Positions 48,502 to 57,149 of a stretch of 64,000 nucleotides of DNA are shown here, one piece after another. Origin of the DNA: Phormidium tenue FACHB-886 (GTDB lineage Bacteria > Cyanobacteriota > Cyanobacteriia > Elainellales > Elainellaceae); assembly GCF_014764505.1 (NCBI RefSeq), contig NZ_JACXWX010000023.1, forward strand, positions 20,108 through 84,107. Reading direction: 5' to 3'. Position numbers and translations under genes: made by a program. The notes under the pieces are model-generated. The model worked only from the letters and a program-made list of their open reading frames with translations. It was not told where the DNA came from and did no database searches. Positions within the stretch are counted from its first letter, which is position 1. Each line of letters starts with the position of its first letter.

Positions 48502-50007
48502 TTAAGCTTCAACCACAACTCGTCCAACTGGAACAGCCGCACAGGTCAAGATATACCCTGCAGCTCGATCGTCTGGCTCTAAAGCATCCGGTTCACAGTC
48601 GTATCTCACTTCCCCTTCTAGCTTGCGTTTTTTACAGGCTCCGCAAACTCCCTGCCTACAGTTGCTGCGAATCTTAACTCCTTCTTGTTCGGCCAGCTCC
48701 AAAATTGATTCTGAACCCTCAGCAGCAACCTCTTTGCCAGACTTTGAAAACAGGACAACCGGACTGGAAGCGGGGGCAGATTTGGAGGCAGATTTGTTGG
48801 GGGCAGCAGGGACAGGATTCGGGACAGTTGCAGCTTTCGCTGGTTTAGGGGATTTGGCTTTGGGAGAACCAAAGCTCTCTTCGGCGTAGTGCTGCATGGG
48901 AAAGCCCAGTCCTTCCATCAGGGATTTTGTGGCTTGCATGAAGCCGGCAGGACCGCAAACATAGATATGGCGATCTTGAAAATCCGGAGCGATGCAGCGC
49001 AGCATGGCTTCGGTCAATCTGCCTGTGAAACCCGCCCAAGGTTGACCGATCGCCGTTTGCGTAGTGGCGATCGCCAAATGAAAGTTTGGCAGACGCGCCG
49101 ACATTAGCTCCAACTCCTGCCGAAAAATGACATCGTTGGGCGTTCGAGCGCAGTGGAAGAAGGCGACATCAGCTGCCGTTGCCGTGTCTGCAATCCAGCG
49201 CGACATTGACATCATTGGGGTGATGCCGCTGCCTGCCGAAATCAGCAGTAGTTTGGCAGCAGGGTGGGGCGCACAGGTAAATTTGCCCATGGGAGCACTA
49301 ATTTTAACCTGGCTACCAACGACGATCGTGTCATGCAGCCAGTTGGAGACTAAGCCCGGTGAAGCATGAGGCGTATCAACGGGGGCAGGGACGCGTTTAA
49401 CGGTGACTTCTAGGCTGTGGGGGCGGGAAGGTGTGGATGAGATTGAATAAGAGCGCAGCACCGATTCGCCATTGATCTCCAAGTCCAGCGTCACAAACTG
49501 ACCGGGTTTGTAAGTGAACAGCACCGGTGGATCTGCCACAAAGGTGAAGGTTTTAACGTCCGAGGTTTCAGGGGTGATCCGCACACAGCGAACGGTTAGA
49601 TCGCCTGTCCATTCAGGCTGGCTTAACCTCCTCGAATAGCTAGTCTGCACCTGCTGTAAAATGTTAGAAGTTTTGCCATTGGCAGAACTTGCTCCGATCA
49701 TTTCCACTAGCAATACAAAGTCGCCGATTCGAATTAGATCTTCTTCCTTTAGCGTATATTTTTGCTTTTTCTCTGCAGGCTGACCGTTAATAAAAGAACC
49801 GTTGGCGCTACCTGGATCAATGAAATAATAAACGTTCTGCTGTATCTGTATTTTCGCGTGAACACGGCTGATATCCGAGCTTTCTAAAACCAGGTTACAG
49901 TCTTTGGCCCGTCCAATCGAACATTCCTTCTCAGGTTGGGCTTCAGGCTCCAGAACAGTTTCTTGAAACTCGCCCGTCTGATAGTTGAAAACTTTAATCT
50001 TAAGCAT
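48502..50007 (-). CDS. FHA - ferredoxin-reductase - 2Fe-2S ferredoxin fusion
   Basis: A 501-residue soluble redox protein. N-terminal FHA domain (about 1-100; SIGRAKDCNLVLESSDISRVHAKI, then PGSANGSFINGQ, with the phosphothreonine-binding Arg, Ser and Asn). FAD/NAD(P)-binding oxidoreductase (about 130-370; RSYSISSTP, GSGITPMMSM, CGPAGFM). Pro/Ala-rich linker, then a plant-type [2Fe-2S] ferredoxin (about 415-501) with ligands in CRQGVCGACKKRKLEG and a fourth Cys near the end (ILTCAAV). The last two parts resemble Hcr/vanillate-type reductases; the FHA fusion is unusual. It is co-transcribed with the polyferredoxin gene (18-bp gap), a likely electron partner. Confidence 0.9.
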   Translation of the reverse strand: MLKIKVFNYQTGEFQETVLEPEAQPEKECSIGRAKDCNLVLESSDISRVHAKIQIQQNVYYFIDPGSANGSFINGQPAEKKQKYTLKEEDLIRIGDFVLLVEMIGASSANGKTSNILQQVQTSYSRRLSQPEWTGDLTVRCVRITPETSDVKTFTFVADPPVLFTYKPGQFVTLDLEINGESVLRSYSISSTPSRPHSLEVTVKRVPAPVDTPHASPGLVSNWLHDTIVVGSQVKISAPMGKFTCAPHPAAKLLLISAGSGITPMMSMSRWIADTATAADVAFFHCARTPNDVIFRQELELMSARLPNFHLAIATTQTAIGQPWAGFTGRLTEAMLRCIAPDFQDRHIYVCGPAGFMQATKSLMEGLGFPMQHYAEESFGSPKAKSPKPAKAATVPNPVPAAPNKSASKSAPASSPVVLFSKSGKEVAAEGSESILELAEQEGVKIRSNCRQGVCGACKKRKLEGEVRYDCEPDALEPDDRAAGYILTCAAVPVGRVVVEA

Positions 50008-50025
50008 GGCTCATCCTGGTTAGTG

Positions 50026-51684
50026 CTAGTTATCTTGGCGGCGATCGGGGCGTACTACGGTTGAGTCTGCATCGAACTTGCGTTTGTCAAACTTCCAGAC
50101 CACGGTAGACTCAGTGTTGTTGCTTGCAGGAAGCTCGAAAAGCTGCGGTTCTTGCTGCTGCAGTTGGTTTAAGGCTGCCCAGTGGGTATCATCAGAGATT
50201 CCAAGTTTGCGGCGCAAGGTTTGGAAGAGAGGCAGACTGCTAGCGGGAGAGATTTTCTGCTTTTCTAGCGATTCTCGTAGCACCCCTTTATAGATCTGCA
50301 GGCGATAGTCTTGCGTAAAGGTGGGCAGGAATTTTGCCAGGGTATACAGTTCATCTGGCTTCAGGTCATCGAGCGATCGACCCTCAAGAAACTGAGAAAA
50401 ATCAATATCCAGCTTGCTGAGCTGTCGCCGCAGCAGATTAGCATCTCGTTCGCGAGCGTAGCGTTGGGCGCTGCGATGCCAAGTCTTCACCAGCCACAAG
50501 CTGCTGCAAACCACTGCAGCCCAGGCGATTAAATTTTGGACGGGTAGAGGCAGATAGCCCAACGTCGGACGCACGCCCCAGAAAAACAGCAGGTTAAACG
50601 CGAGGAACGCGGCGATCGCAAAAGCATGGCTTTGAGCCTGCTCCGGACTCAGAAGATTGCGGCGTCTGTTGTAGCGCCTGTACGTTTTTTCTGCCCAGAG
50701 CCCAAGCGCAAACGTCAAGCTAGAGGAAACTGTGAGCGTTAGGGGAGCGGCAATCAGCTTAGGAACGGCGATCGCCCGACCTGCAATAAAAAATCCAGGA
50801 TTGAGTAATGTTAGCCATTGATTTGTTTCATTCCAGACCCCTGCCGATAGAAAATTCCAGTTACCGCTATACAAACCAAAGTAAAGATAAAATCCGATGA
50901 CTAAACCGAGATAAGCATAATAAAGTAATTTGCGATCGGGCTGGCGGATCGTTTCCCAATATGACCCTTCAGCATCGATATCTATACAGCCGAGCTTGCA
51001 GGCAACACAGGCGCTTTTTTCCTGACCGTTTGCGTCGATAGTGCGGCACATCGATTGAGTGATAGTTTTGGGGGGAGCGGTATGTGCTTTACTGCCCAAC
51101 AAACCGCTGGGTTCGCTGTAGATAATATGCACGGGAGCCATCGGGCAAAAATAATTGCACCAGGTTTTTCCGTCATAGAGAAACCCAACGAGAATTGCTG
51201 CTGAAATCGTCAGCAGCAGGAAAATTCCTAATAAAAGGCGATCGGAGTTGACCAGCAGCAGCCGGATATTTAAGCCCACGAAGAGGAGGCTGAATTGCAG
51301 CGTCAGCGCATTACGGCCCAGCCAGGAATCTTCTTCAATGACCCGCTTGCGCTGCAATCCCAAACCTCTAGCAATTTGCGACAGAAATGACAGAGGACAA
51401 ATCCGCCGCCAAGTTTCATGCCCAAAGATAAGCAGCGTTAGAATGACAAGAGGAAGCACCATTCCCCAAAAAATACGCGCTCCCATGGGATAAACTGTCA
51501 GCGGACGGCAATCCCCCTGAAACTGGAAACAGCCGTTTGAGGTAGCCGCCCCAAATAATTGGTTGGCTGCAGTCCACTGGACTGAGATTGGATCGTAGAA
51601 TAGTGAGACAATTAAGAGGAGCCACCCCCCTGTCAGAACCCAGCGGGTTAGATGCATGGTTCGCTCTGGAATTCTGGAAAGCAT
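50026..51684 (-). CDS. membrane 4Fe-4S polyferredoxin (NapH/NosR/CcoG-like)
   Basis: A 552-residue membrane protein with about eight hydrophobic segments. Cytoplasmic cysteine clusters lie in WCNYFCPMAP and CVACKLGC, with further cysteines in NGCFQFQGDC, RRICP and SMCRT. This is the arrangement of NapH/NosR-type proteins that pass electrons across or along the membrane, here with an incomplete ferredoxin part. A soluble C-terminal region of about 130 residues ends in a tail with two S-T-V-V motifs (TESTVVWKFD, DADSTVVRPD). It is first in the unit with the FHA-reductase. A 76-nt hairpin lies 69-145 bp upstream of the start. Confidence 0.85.
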   Translation of the reverse strand: MLSRIPERTMHLTRWVLTGGWLLLIVSLFYDPISVQWTAANQLFGAATSNGCFQFQGDCRPLTVYPMGARIFWGMVLPLVILTLLIFGHETWRRICPLSFLSQIARGLGLQRKRVIEEDSWLGRNALTLQFSLLFVGLNIRLLLVNSDRLLLGIFLLLTISAAILVGFLYDGKTWCNYFCPMAPVHIIYSEPSGLLGSKAHTAPPKTITQSMCRTIDANGQEKSACVACKLGCIDIDAEGSYWETIRQPDRKLLYYAYLGLVIGFYLYFGLYSGNWNFLSAGVWNETNQWLTLLNPGFFIAGRAIAVPKLIAAPLTLTVSSSLTFALGLWAEKTYRRYNRRRNLLSPEQAQSHAFAIAAFLAFNLLFFWGVRPTLGYLPLPVQNLIAWAAVVCSSLWLVKTWHRSAQRYARERDANLLRRQLSKLDIDFSQFLEGRSLDDLKPDELYTLAKFLPTFTQDYRLQIYKGVLRESLEKQKISPASSLPLFQTLRRKLGISDDTHWAALNQLQQQEPQLFELPASNNTESTVVWKFDKRKFDADSTVVRPDRRQDN

Positions 51685-52060
51685 ACTGTCCTCCTCGCTC
51701 TAGACTTGAGCCTGAATGCAATTTTTAAGCTAAGCGGATTCTCTGAATTTTCCAGCCAGAAAAAGTCAGAAAAGATCGGGTGTAAAGTCACACCTATAGA
51801 TCTCACTTTTTCTGACTTTTTCTGGCTGCCCTACTTTAAAAAGTCCCTTAGTTTAGGAATGTAGGCAGGGACAGCAATCGAATCTGAGCCAACCGCCTAC
51901 TCAGCGACAGCAATTTTCTCAAGTTAACGAAGGCTAGCAGTCTGCAAGGCTGACGATTTCTTGTGCCGATGCTGCGTACAGACATCAACCTCAGCCGCTG
52001 CCATTCAAAGACTAGCAGCCGGTTTAACAAAATCCACTCAATCTAAAAGGAAAAACTCAA
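51685..52060. other. 376-bp control region between divergent genes
   Basis: It lies between the polyferredoxin gene (minus) and the RTX gene (plus). It contains the large hairpin at 51753-51828. AAAGGAAAAA before 52061 is the RTX ribosome-binding site. No coding sequence was accepted. Confidence 0.55.
51753..51828. repeat. 76-nt hairpin with perfect 21-bp outer stem
   Basis: Arms 51753-51773 and 51808-51828 are exact complements. Inside, GATC pairs with GATC and GGTGT with ACACC, so nearly the whole 76 nt folds. The internal TCAGAAAAGATCGG also occurs at 48349-48362, downstream of the partner gene. Confidence 0.75.
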
Positions 52061-53362
52061 ATGGCAACCCAAGCTAAGAAAAAAGGCACCAACAGCCCAA
52101 AAGGCACCAACCGCGCAGATGACTGGACAGGCTCCGCTGGAAACGATACCTTTAACGGGCTGGCTGGCGACGATACCTGCGACGGCGGCAATGGTAATGA
52201 CAACGTTGACGGCGGCACAGGCAACGACGAGATCGACGGCGGCGCTGGCAATGACCTGCTTGCAGGCGGCGCAGGGCTTGGCAACGACGAGATCGACGGC
52301 GGCAGAGGTGGCGACACGATCGAGGGCGGCGCTGGCAATGACCTGCTTGCAGGCGGCGCTGGCGATGACGATATTGATGGCGGTGCTGGTAATGACACGA
52401 TTAGAGGCGGTGCTGGCAATGACACCATTGTGAGCAGCTCTGGCAAAGATCGGGTGACTGGAGATGCAGGCGATGACAACATCGACGGCGGTTCGGGCAA
52501 TGACCAGCTAGCTGGCGGCGCAGGCAACGACGTAATTGCTGGCGGAACCGGCAAAGATCGCGTTTTAGGTGGCGCAGGAGACGATATCCTGGTCTGGAAT
52601 TCCGGAGACGGTAACGATACGCTCAGCGGCAATGATGGTTTAGATACCGTTCAAATCAATGGCGCATCGGCAACAGATAATTTCGTACTAAAAGATGCGA
52701 CTGGTGGAAGTACTCTGACGATCGGGCAGTTCAACCTGACTGCAGACACCGTAGAACTATTTGATATTAAGGGTGCAGGCGGCAATGATATTCTGGATGC
52801 TAGAGGCTCTAGCGTTCGAGTTCTTGCGGCAGGTGGCGACGGCGACGACGTGCTGATCGGCGGTACGGGTACGGTCGTGGGTGCAAATAACGCTGTGCTA
52901 GGAGATACGCTGACGGGCGGCGCAGGTAAAGATAAGTTCCAGTTCTCTACCAATCCGTTTGCAAATGGCAATCCGGCGCAAAACCTCAACCAACCTGATG
53001 TCATTACTGATTACGAAATCGGACAAGACCAGATCGTATTGGATAAGCAACAAACTGGAATTAATGCCCTTAATTTCCAAAAAGGAGGTGTTAATCAACT
53101 GTCTGGAGGCGCCAATCTGCTAGTTCTAGAAGGTACATTTGCCAATGCTGGCGCTGCTGCTTCTGCCATCCGGGATAACCCCAATTTGACAGCAGGAAAG
53201 GGAGCATTTGTCTATTTCAACAGCACGCTTGGCTTTAGCCGAGTCGTATTCTCTAATGACTTAGCAAATGGCGGTACGTTCAGCGTTCTAGGCAACCTGA
53301 CCAATCAAACGAACCCTGCAAACCAAGCCAACTTCTCTGCTGCAGATTTTAGCCTGGTTTAA
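52061..53362 (+). CDS. RTX-type calcium-binding repeat protein
   Basis: A 433-residue acidic protein. About 17 glycine/aspartate-rich nonapeptides (G-G-x-G-N-D-x-h-x) fill residues 25-200; these bind calcium and fold as a parallel beta-roll outside the cell. A beta-rich C-terminal region follows (about 200-433; DTLTGGAGKDKFQF, DVITDYEIGQDQIVLDK), the usual end of cyanobacterial RTX proteins and the expected type I secretion signal. No N-terminal signal peptide is present. The start is an ATG after AAAGGAAAAACTCAA. The exporter at 100-5586 could secrete it, although C39 exporters usually handle leader peptides. Confidence 0.9.
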   Translation: MATQAKKKGTNSPKGTNRADDWTGSAGNDTFNGLAGDDTCDGGNGNDNVDGGTGNDEIDGGAGNDLLAGGAGLGNDEIDGGRGGDTIEGGAGNDLLAGGAGDDDIDGGAGNDTIRGGAGNDTIVSSSGKDRVTGDAGDDNIDGGSGNDQLAGGAGNDVIAGGTGKDRVLGGAGDDILVWNSGDGNDTLSGNDGLDTVQINGASATDNFVLKDATGGSTLTIGQFNLTADTVELFDIKGAGGNDILDARGSSVRVLAAGGDGDDVLIGGTGTVVGANNAVLGDTLTGGAGKDKFQFSTNPFANGNPAQNLNQPDVITDYEIGQDQIVLDKQQTGINALNFQKGGVNQLSGGANLLVLEGTFANAGAAASAIRDNPNLTAGKGAFVYFNSTLGFSRVVFSNDLANGGTFSVLGNLTNQTNPANQANFSAADFSLV

Positions 53363-53492
53363 GCATTGCTGAAAACGATTTTGTGGAGGGGATGCCTCCA
53401 CAAAATCGTTGTAATCGACGGGAATGTTGCGACTCCATCAGCTTCTTTTAGAGCGGCAACAGGTCCATCTCTAGCTTTTAGGAAAGCGCCTT

Positions 53493-54833
53493 ATGAACGA
53501 ACCAGAGAATGCCGCAGAAGATGAAAGTTTAACTTCTTCCCAATCTGCCGATCGCGTCCAGCCCTCTATGCCAACAGGAGCAGCTATGTCAAACCAATCC
53601 ACCCCTGAAACAGTTAATTCCCAGCCAGCCCCGGCTGACTCACAAGCTGACTCACAAGCTGGTGCACAAACTGGTGCACAAACCGAAACGACTGTGATCG
53701 TAAATCGGCAGCTGGCTGCTCTTGGCTTCACCGCGCTGGGGCTGACGCTCGCAGGCGCACTGACGATTCTAGCGAGTACGCTGGGTTGGCAAAGTCCTCA
53801 GCCGATTAGAAGCAGCGATTCTGTATCAGGCTCTCCTATAGCGGAACTGAGTTCGCAGCCCTGCAATCTCCAGATCAAAGCGTCGGCGGCAGATCCAAGC
53901 CAGCCGTTTCAGGCTGAGATTGCACTGGCAGATTGTACGGCAGGCAGCAACTGGCAGCCGACACAGGTTCAAGCTTTGATGGGACGTTTGGGAGCGGCCT
54001 GGTGGGTTGCCCCTGCTGCAGATGGCAAGATCCTGGCGACTGTCAGCGGCAATGCAACGCTGATTTGGGAGCTCAGCACTCAGCAGATTTTGCACACGCT
54101 TAAAGGACACAAAGATGTCATTCATGCGATCGCCATTAGTCCAGACGGTCAAACTCTGGCGACAGGCAGCGCAGACAAAACGATCAAGCTCTGGGATATG
54201 CAGACGGGTCAGCTGCTGAGAACATTAACTGGGCATAAAGGAGTCTTATGGTCAGTTGCCTTTACACCAGACGGACGAACGCTGGCAAGCGGAGCCGGAG
54301 ATAGAACAATTAAACTCTGGAACACCCAAACCGGTGAGCTAGTTCGTACGCTAACCGGACATCAAGATCGGCTTTTTCCAGTTGTTTTTAGCCCGGATGG
54401 TCAGATTCTCGCGAGCGGCGGTCGAGACAAAGTCATCAAGCTGTGGGATTGGCAAAAAGGCGAAGAGCTCCGCACCTTAACGGGACATACGAATGCAGTG
54501 AGAGCCCTTACCTTTGACCCCTCTGGAAAGAAGCTGGTTAGCGCTGGCTGGGATAGCACCGTCCGGCTTTGGGATGTGCAGACAGGTCAAGAACTCCACA
54601 CCTTTATGGGACACACCGATCGACTCGTCTCTGTTGCCGTTAGCCCCAACGGCAAAACTCTGGCAAGCGCTGGGATTGATAATACAATTCGATTGTGGAA
54701 TCTGGACAGCTTAACGCCTCTGGCTACGCTTTCAGGGCATCCCGACTGGATTTTGTCGGTGGCATTTAGTTCAGATGGCAGCCAGTTGGTCAGCGGCGGG
54801 CGAGATGGTACGATCGCCATCTGGCAAAAATGA
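53493..54833 (+). CDS. membrane-anchored seven-bladed WD40 protein
   Basis: A 446-residue protein. A disordered acidic N-terminus with iterated D-S-Q-A / G-A-Q-T (about 45-65), one membrane helix (about 73-98), a spacer domain of about 70 residues and then seven WD40 repeats (about 165-446), counted by the blade ends LIWEL, KLWDM, KLWNT, KLWDW, RLWDV, RLWNL and AIWQK. It forms a scaffold-type beta-propeller. It is the first of three propeller genes in a row (gaps of 40 and 44 bp), preceded by AGGAAA. Confidence 0.9.
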   Translation: MNEPENAAEDESLTSSQSADRVQPSMPTGAAMSNQSTPETVNSQPAPADSQADSQAGAQTGAQTETTVIVNRQLAALGFTALGLTLAGALTILASTLGWQSPQPIRSSDSVSGSPIAELSSQPCNLQIKASAADPSQPFQAEIALADCTAGSNWQPTQVQALMGRLGAAWWVAPAADGKILATVSGNATLIWELSTQQILHTLKGHKDVIHAIAISPDGQTLATGSADKTIKLWDMQTGQLLRTLTGHKGVLWSVAFTPDGRTLASGAGDRTIKLWNTQTGELVRTLTGHQDRLFPVVFSPDGQILASGGRDKVIKLWDWQKGEELRTLTGHTNAVRALTFDPSGKKLVSAGWDSTVRLWDVQTGQELHTFMGHTDRLVSVAVSPNGKTLASAGIDNTIRLWNLDSLTPLATLSGHPDWILSVAFSSDGSQLVSGGRDGTIAIWQK

Positions 54834-54873
54834 GTTGGGCAACATAAATTTCCTTAAACCTTGAGAAATCCCA

Positions 54874-57081
54874 ATGGTGAGCACCTTGAGTCAGCATTCT
54901 TCCGACAATCACCTTTATACTGCCTGGATTGGTCGCTCGATTGGTGATGCTAGCCGCTATCTGCTAGAACAGCGTTTAGGCGGTGGCGGCATGGGCGAAG
55001 TCTTTCTAGCAACAGACACCCGCTTAGGAAAATCTGTGGCGCTGAAACTACTAAAAGAAAGTTTAGCGATCGCAGAAGACAGTGATTTACGAGAACGATT
55101 TGAACGAGAATGTTCTATTTGTGCAGCGCTAAAAAGTTCACATATTGTTCAAGTTACAGATTATGGTGTGACTTCTGAGGGTTATCCCTTCTACGTGATG
55201 GAATACCTGCAGGGACAAACGCTAGGCGAACTGCTTACCGTCCAGCCATACCTGCCGATCGATCGCGCCTGCAATATTATGATTCAGGTGTGTGAGGGAC
55301 TGCGGCTAGCCCACGAAGGTGTGGTACTCTGGAGCACCGAAACCAACGCGACTGAACGGATTAAAGTCGTTCATCGAGACTTAAAGCCGCCCAATATTAT
55401 GCTGATTCCTTCAGCGTTGGGTGAGCTAGTAAAGATTATTGATTTTGGTATTGCAAAAATTCGTTCCCTGAAAACTGAAACAACGGTCGCTACAAGTTTG
55501 TTTCTGGGAACGTGTCACTATGCTTCACCCGAGCAATTTAGCCTGGCAGGCGATGTGGATGAACGCGCCGATATTTACAGCTTGGGAATGATGCTTTACG
55601 AAATGCTGACGGGCGTTGATCCGTTTGGGCTAGATTTTCGCAATCGTCGTGTCAGCAATGATGCTTGGTTTGCAGCACATTCCCGCAGGGTTCCTCTGCC
55701 CTTGCAATCGCTTATGCCGCCGGAGAGCAAAGCGCACCCCAATGCTGCCTCCCTCCTGCCTGCGCTGGAAAAGATCGTCATGCGATGTCTGGAAAAAAGA
55801 CCGAGCGATCGCTTCGCCTCTGTCACAGAATTAAGCGAGGCACTACAAGCCGCAATTTCAGGTGTGGCAGTATCTGTAGCCGAATCCGAGCCAGACGAAA
55901 CGCAAGCTTGGAACCCAGAGGAAATATCTGCTCCAGCGCCCGCTGAAGTTCCCCTTCCTGCCGCTCCAAAACGATCGAACGCTTCTCTTCCTGCTCGTAA
56001 ATGGCTGCTAATGGGCGGCGCAGTGCTTGCTCTAGCGTTTGCAGTTAGTGTTCCCCGCCTCTTTCAGCTTGGTTCTCCTTCCACGGAAACTCCCTCTGCA
56101 GGCCAAACTGCCGCTCAAACAGAACTTTCGTTAAATACGCACCGGTTTTCTCTCCTTAAAACCCTGGCTGAAAATCCTGCTCAGTCAAAAGCCATCTGGT
56201 CGGCAATTTTGACTCCTGACGGGCGCACCTTGATCAGCGGCGGTGAAGATCGAGACCCCTTCAATAACCAGTTCTTTCCGGTGAAAGTTTGGAGCCTCAG
56301 CACGGCAGAAGTCCCAAACACTTTAAACGAGGGACATACCGCACCAATCCGCAACCTTAGCCTCAGCCAGGATGGGCGCATTCTTGCCAGCGCCAGTGCA
56401 GATCAAACGATCAAAATTTGGGATGTGGCAGCCGGAAAGCTACTCCAAACGCTGCAAGGACACACCGCGCCTGTTTGGTCGGTTGCGTTGAGTCGGGATG
56501 GCAAAACCTTGGTCAGCGGTAGTCAGGACAACACGCTCAAAATTTGGGATGTCCAGACTGGAGCCCTGCGCCATACGCTAACTGAGCATACCGGGGTGGT
56601 CTATTCGGTGGCACTTAGCCCAGATGGCAAAACGATCGCCAGCGGCAGCGAGGATTTTACAGTAAAGATTTGGAATGCTGAAACGGGCGAACTGATTCGC
56701 ACCTTAAGCCAGCCTGAAGGACATCGAGATGTGGTGAGAGCAGTTGCCATCAGCCCAGATGGCAAACTGCTTGCCAGTGGCAGCTGGGAAAAAAATGTGA
56801 AGCTCTGGGATTTGCAAACTGGAAAATGGCTGCGAACCTACGAAGGACATCAAGACAAAGTGGTTACGGTTGCATTTGTCAATAATCGCACGTTGGCAAG
56901 CGGCAGCCTCGACAACACGATCAGAATTTGGGATACGCAGACCGAGAAGTTTCAGGAGATCCCAGATGCCCACGCAAATTGGGTTCTGTCGGTTACGGCA
57001 GATCCTAGTCAAACGTTAGTCAGCAGCAGCAACGACAAAACGATCAAGCTCTGGCAATGGGAGCCGAACAGCGCTCAATGA
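54874..57081 (+). CDS. Ser/Thr protein kinase fused to a WD40 propeller
   Basis: A 735-residue Hanks-type kinase. Catalytic domain about 27-320: glycine loop LGGGGMGEVF, Lys in VALKLLKE, HRDLKPPN, DFGIAK and GTCHYASPEQ, so it appears active. A Pro/Ala linker, one membrane helix (about 375-395) and seven WD40 repeats (blade ends KVWSL, KIWDV, KIWDV, KIWNA, KLWDL, RIWDT, KLWQW) follow. The kinase would be cytoplasmic and the propeller on the other side. Such fusions are known in cyanobacteria; targets are mostly unknown. The nearby FHA protein is a natural reader of its phosphorylation. Confidence 0.93.
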   Translation: MVSTLSQHSSDNHLYTAWIGRSIGDASRYLLEQRLGGGGMGEVFLATDTRLGKSVALKLLKESLAIAEDSDLRERFERECSICAALKSSHIVQVTDYGVTSEGYPFYVMEYLQGQTLGELLTVQPYLPIDRACNIMIQVCEGLRLAHEGVVLWSTETNATERIKVVHRDLKPPNIMLIPSALGELVKIIDFGIAKIRSLKTETTVATSLFLGTCHYASPEQFSLAGDVDERADIYSLGMMLYEMLTGVDPFGLDFRNRRVSNDAWFAAHSRRVPLPLQSLMPPESKAHPNAASLLPALEKIVMRCLEKRPSDRFASVTELSEALQAAISGVAVSVAESEPDETQAWNPEEISAPAPAEVPLPAAPKRSNASLPARKWLLMGGAVLALAFAVSVPRLFQLGSPSTETPSAGQTAAQTELSLNTHRFSLLKTLAENPAQSKAIWSAILTPDGRTLISGGEDRDPFNNQFFPVKVWSLSTAEVPNTLNEGHTAPIRNLSLSQDGRILASASADQTIKIWDVAAGKLLQTLQGHTAPVWSVALSRDGKTLVSGSQDNTLKIWDVQTGALRHTLTEHTGVVYSVALSPDGKTIASGSEDFTVKIWNAETGELIRTLSQPEGHRDVVRAVAISPDGKLLASGSWEKNVKLWDLQTGKWLRTYEGHQDKVVTVAFVNNRTLASGSLDNTIRIWDTQTEKFQEIPDAHANWVLSVTADPSQTLVSSSNDKTIKLWQWEPNSAQ

Positions 57082-57149
57082 AGCCTACTGCCCGTAATTG
57101 AAAACTGCGATCGACCCTATCGATCGTGCTAGTGATGAGGTTTCTGCAG

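Noticed and set aside
52057..52632. 191-codon proline/serine-rich frame on the minus strand
   Set aside because: It is antisense to the Gly/Asp-rich RTX repeats, which always give such a frame.
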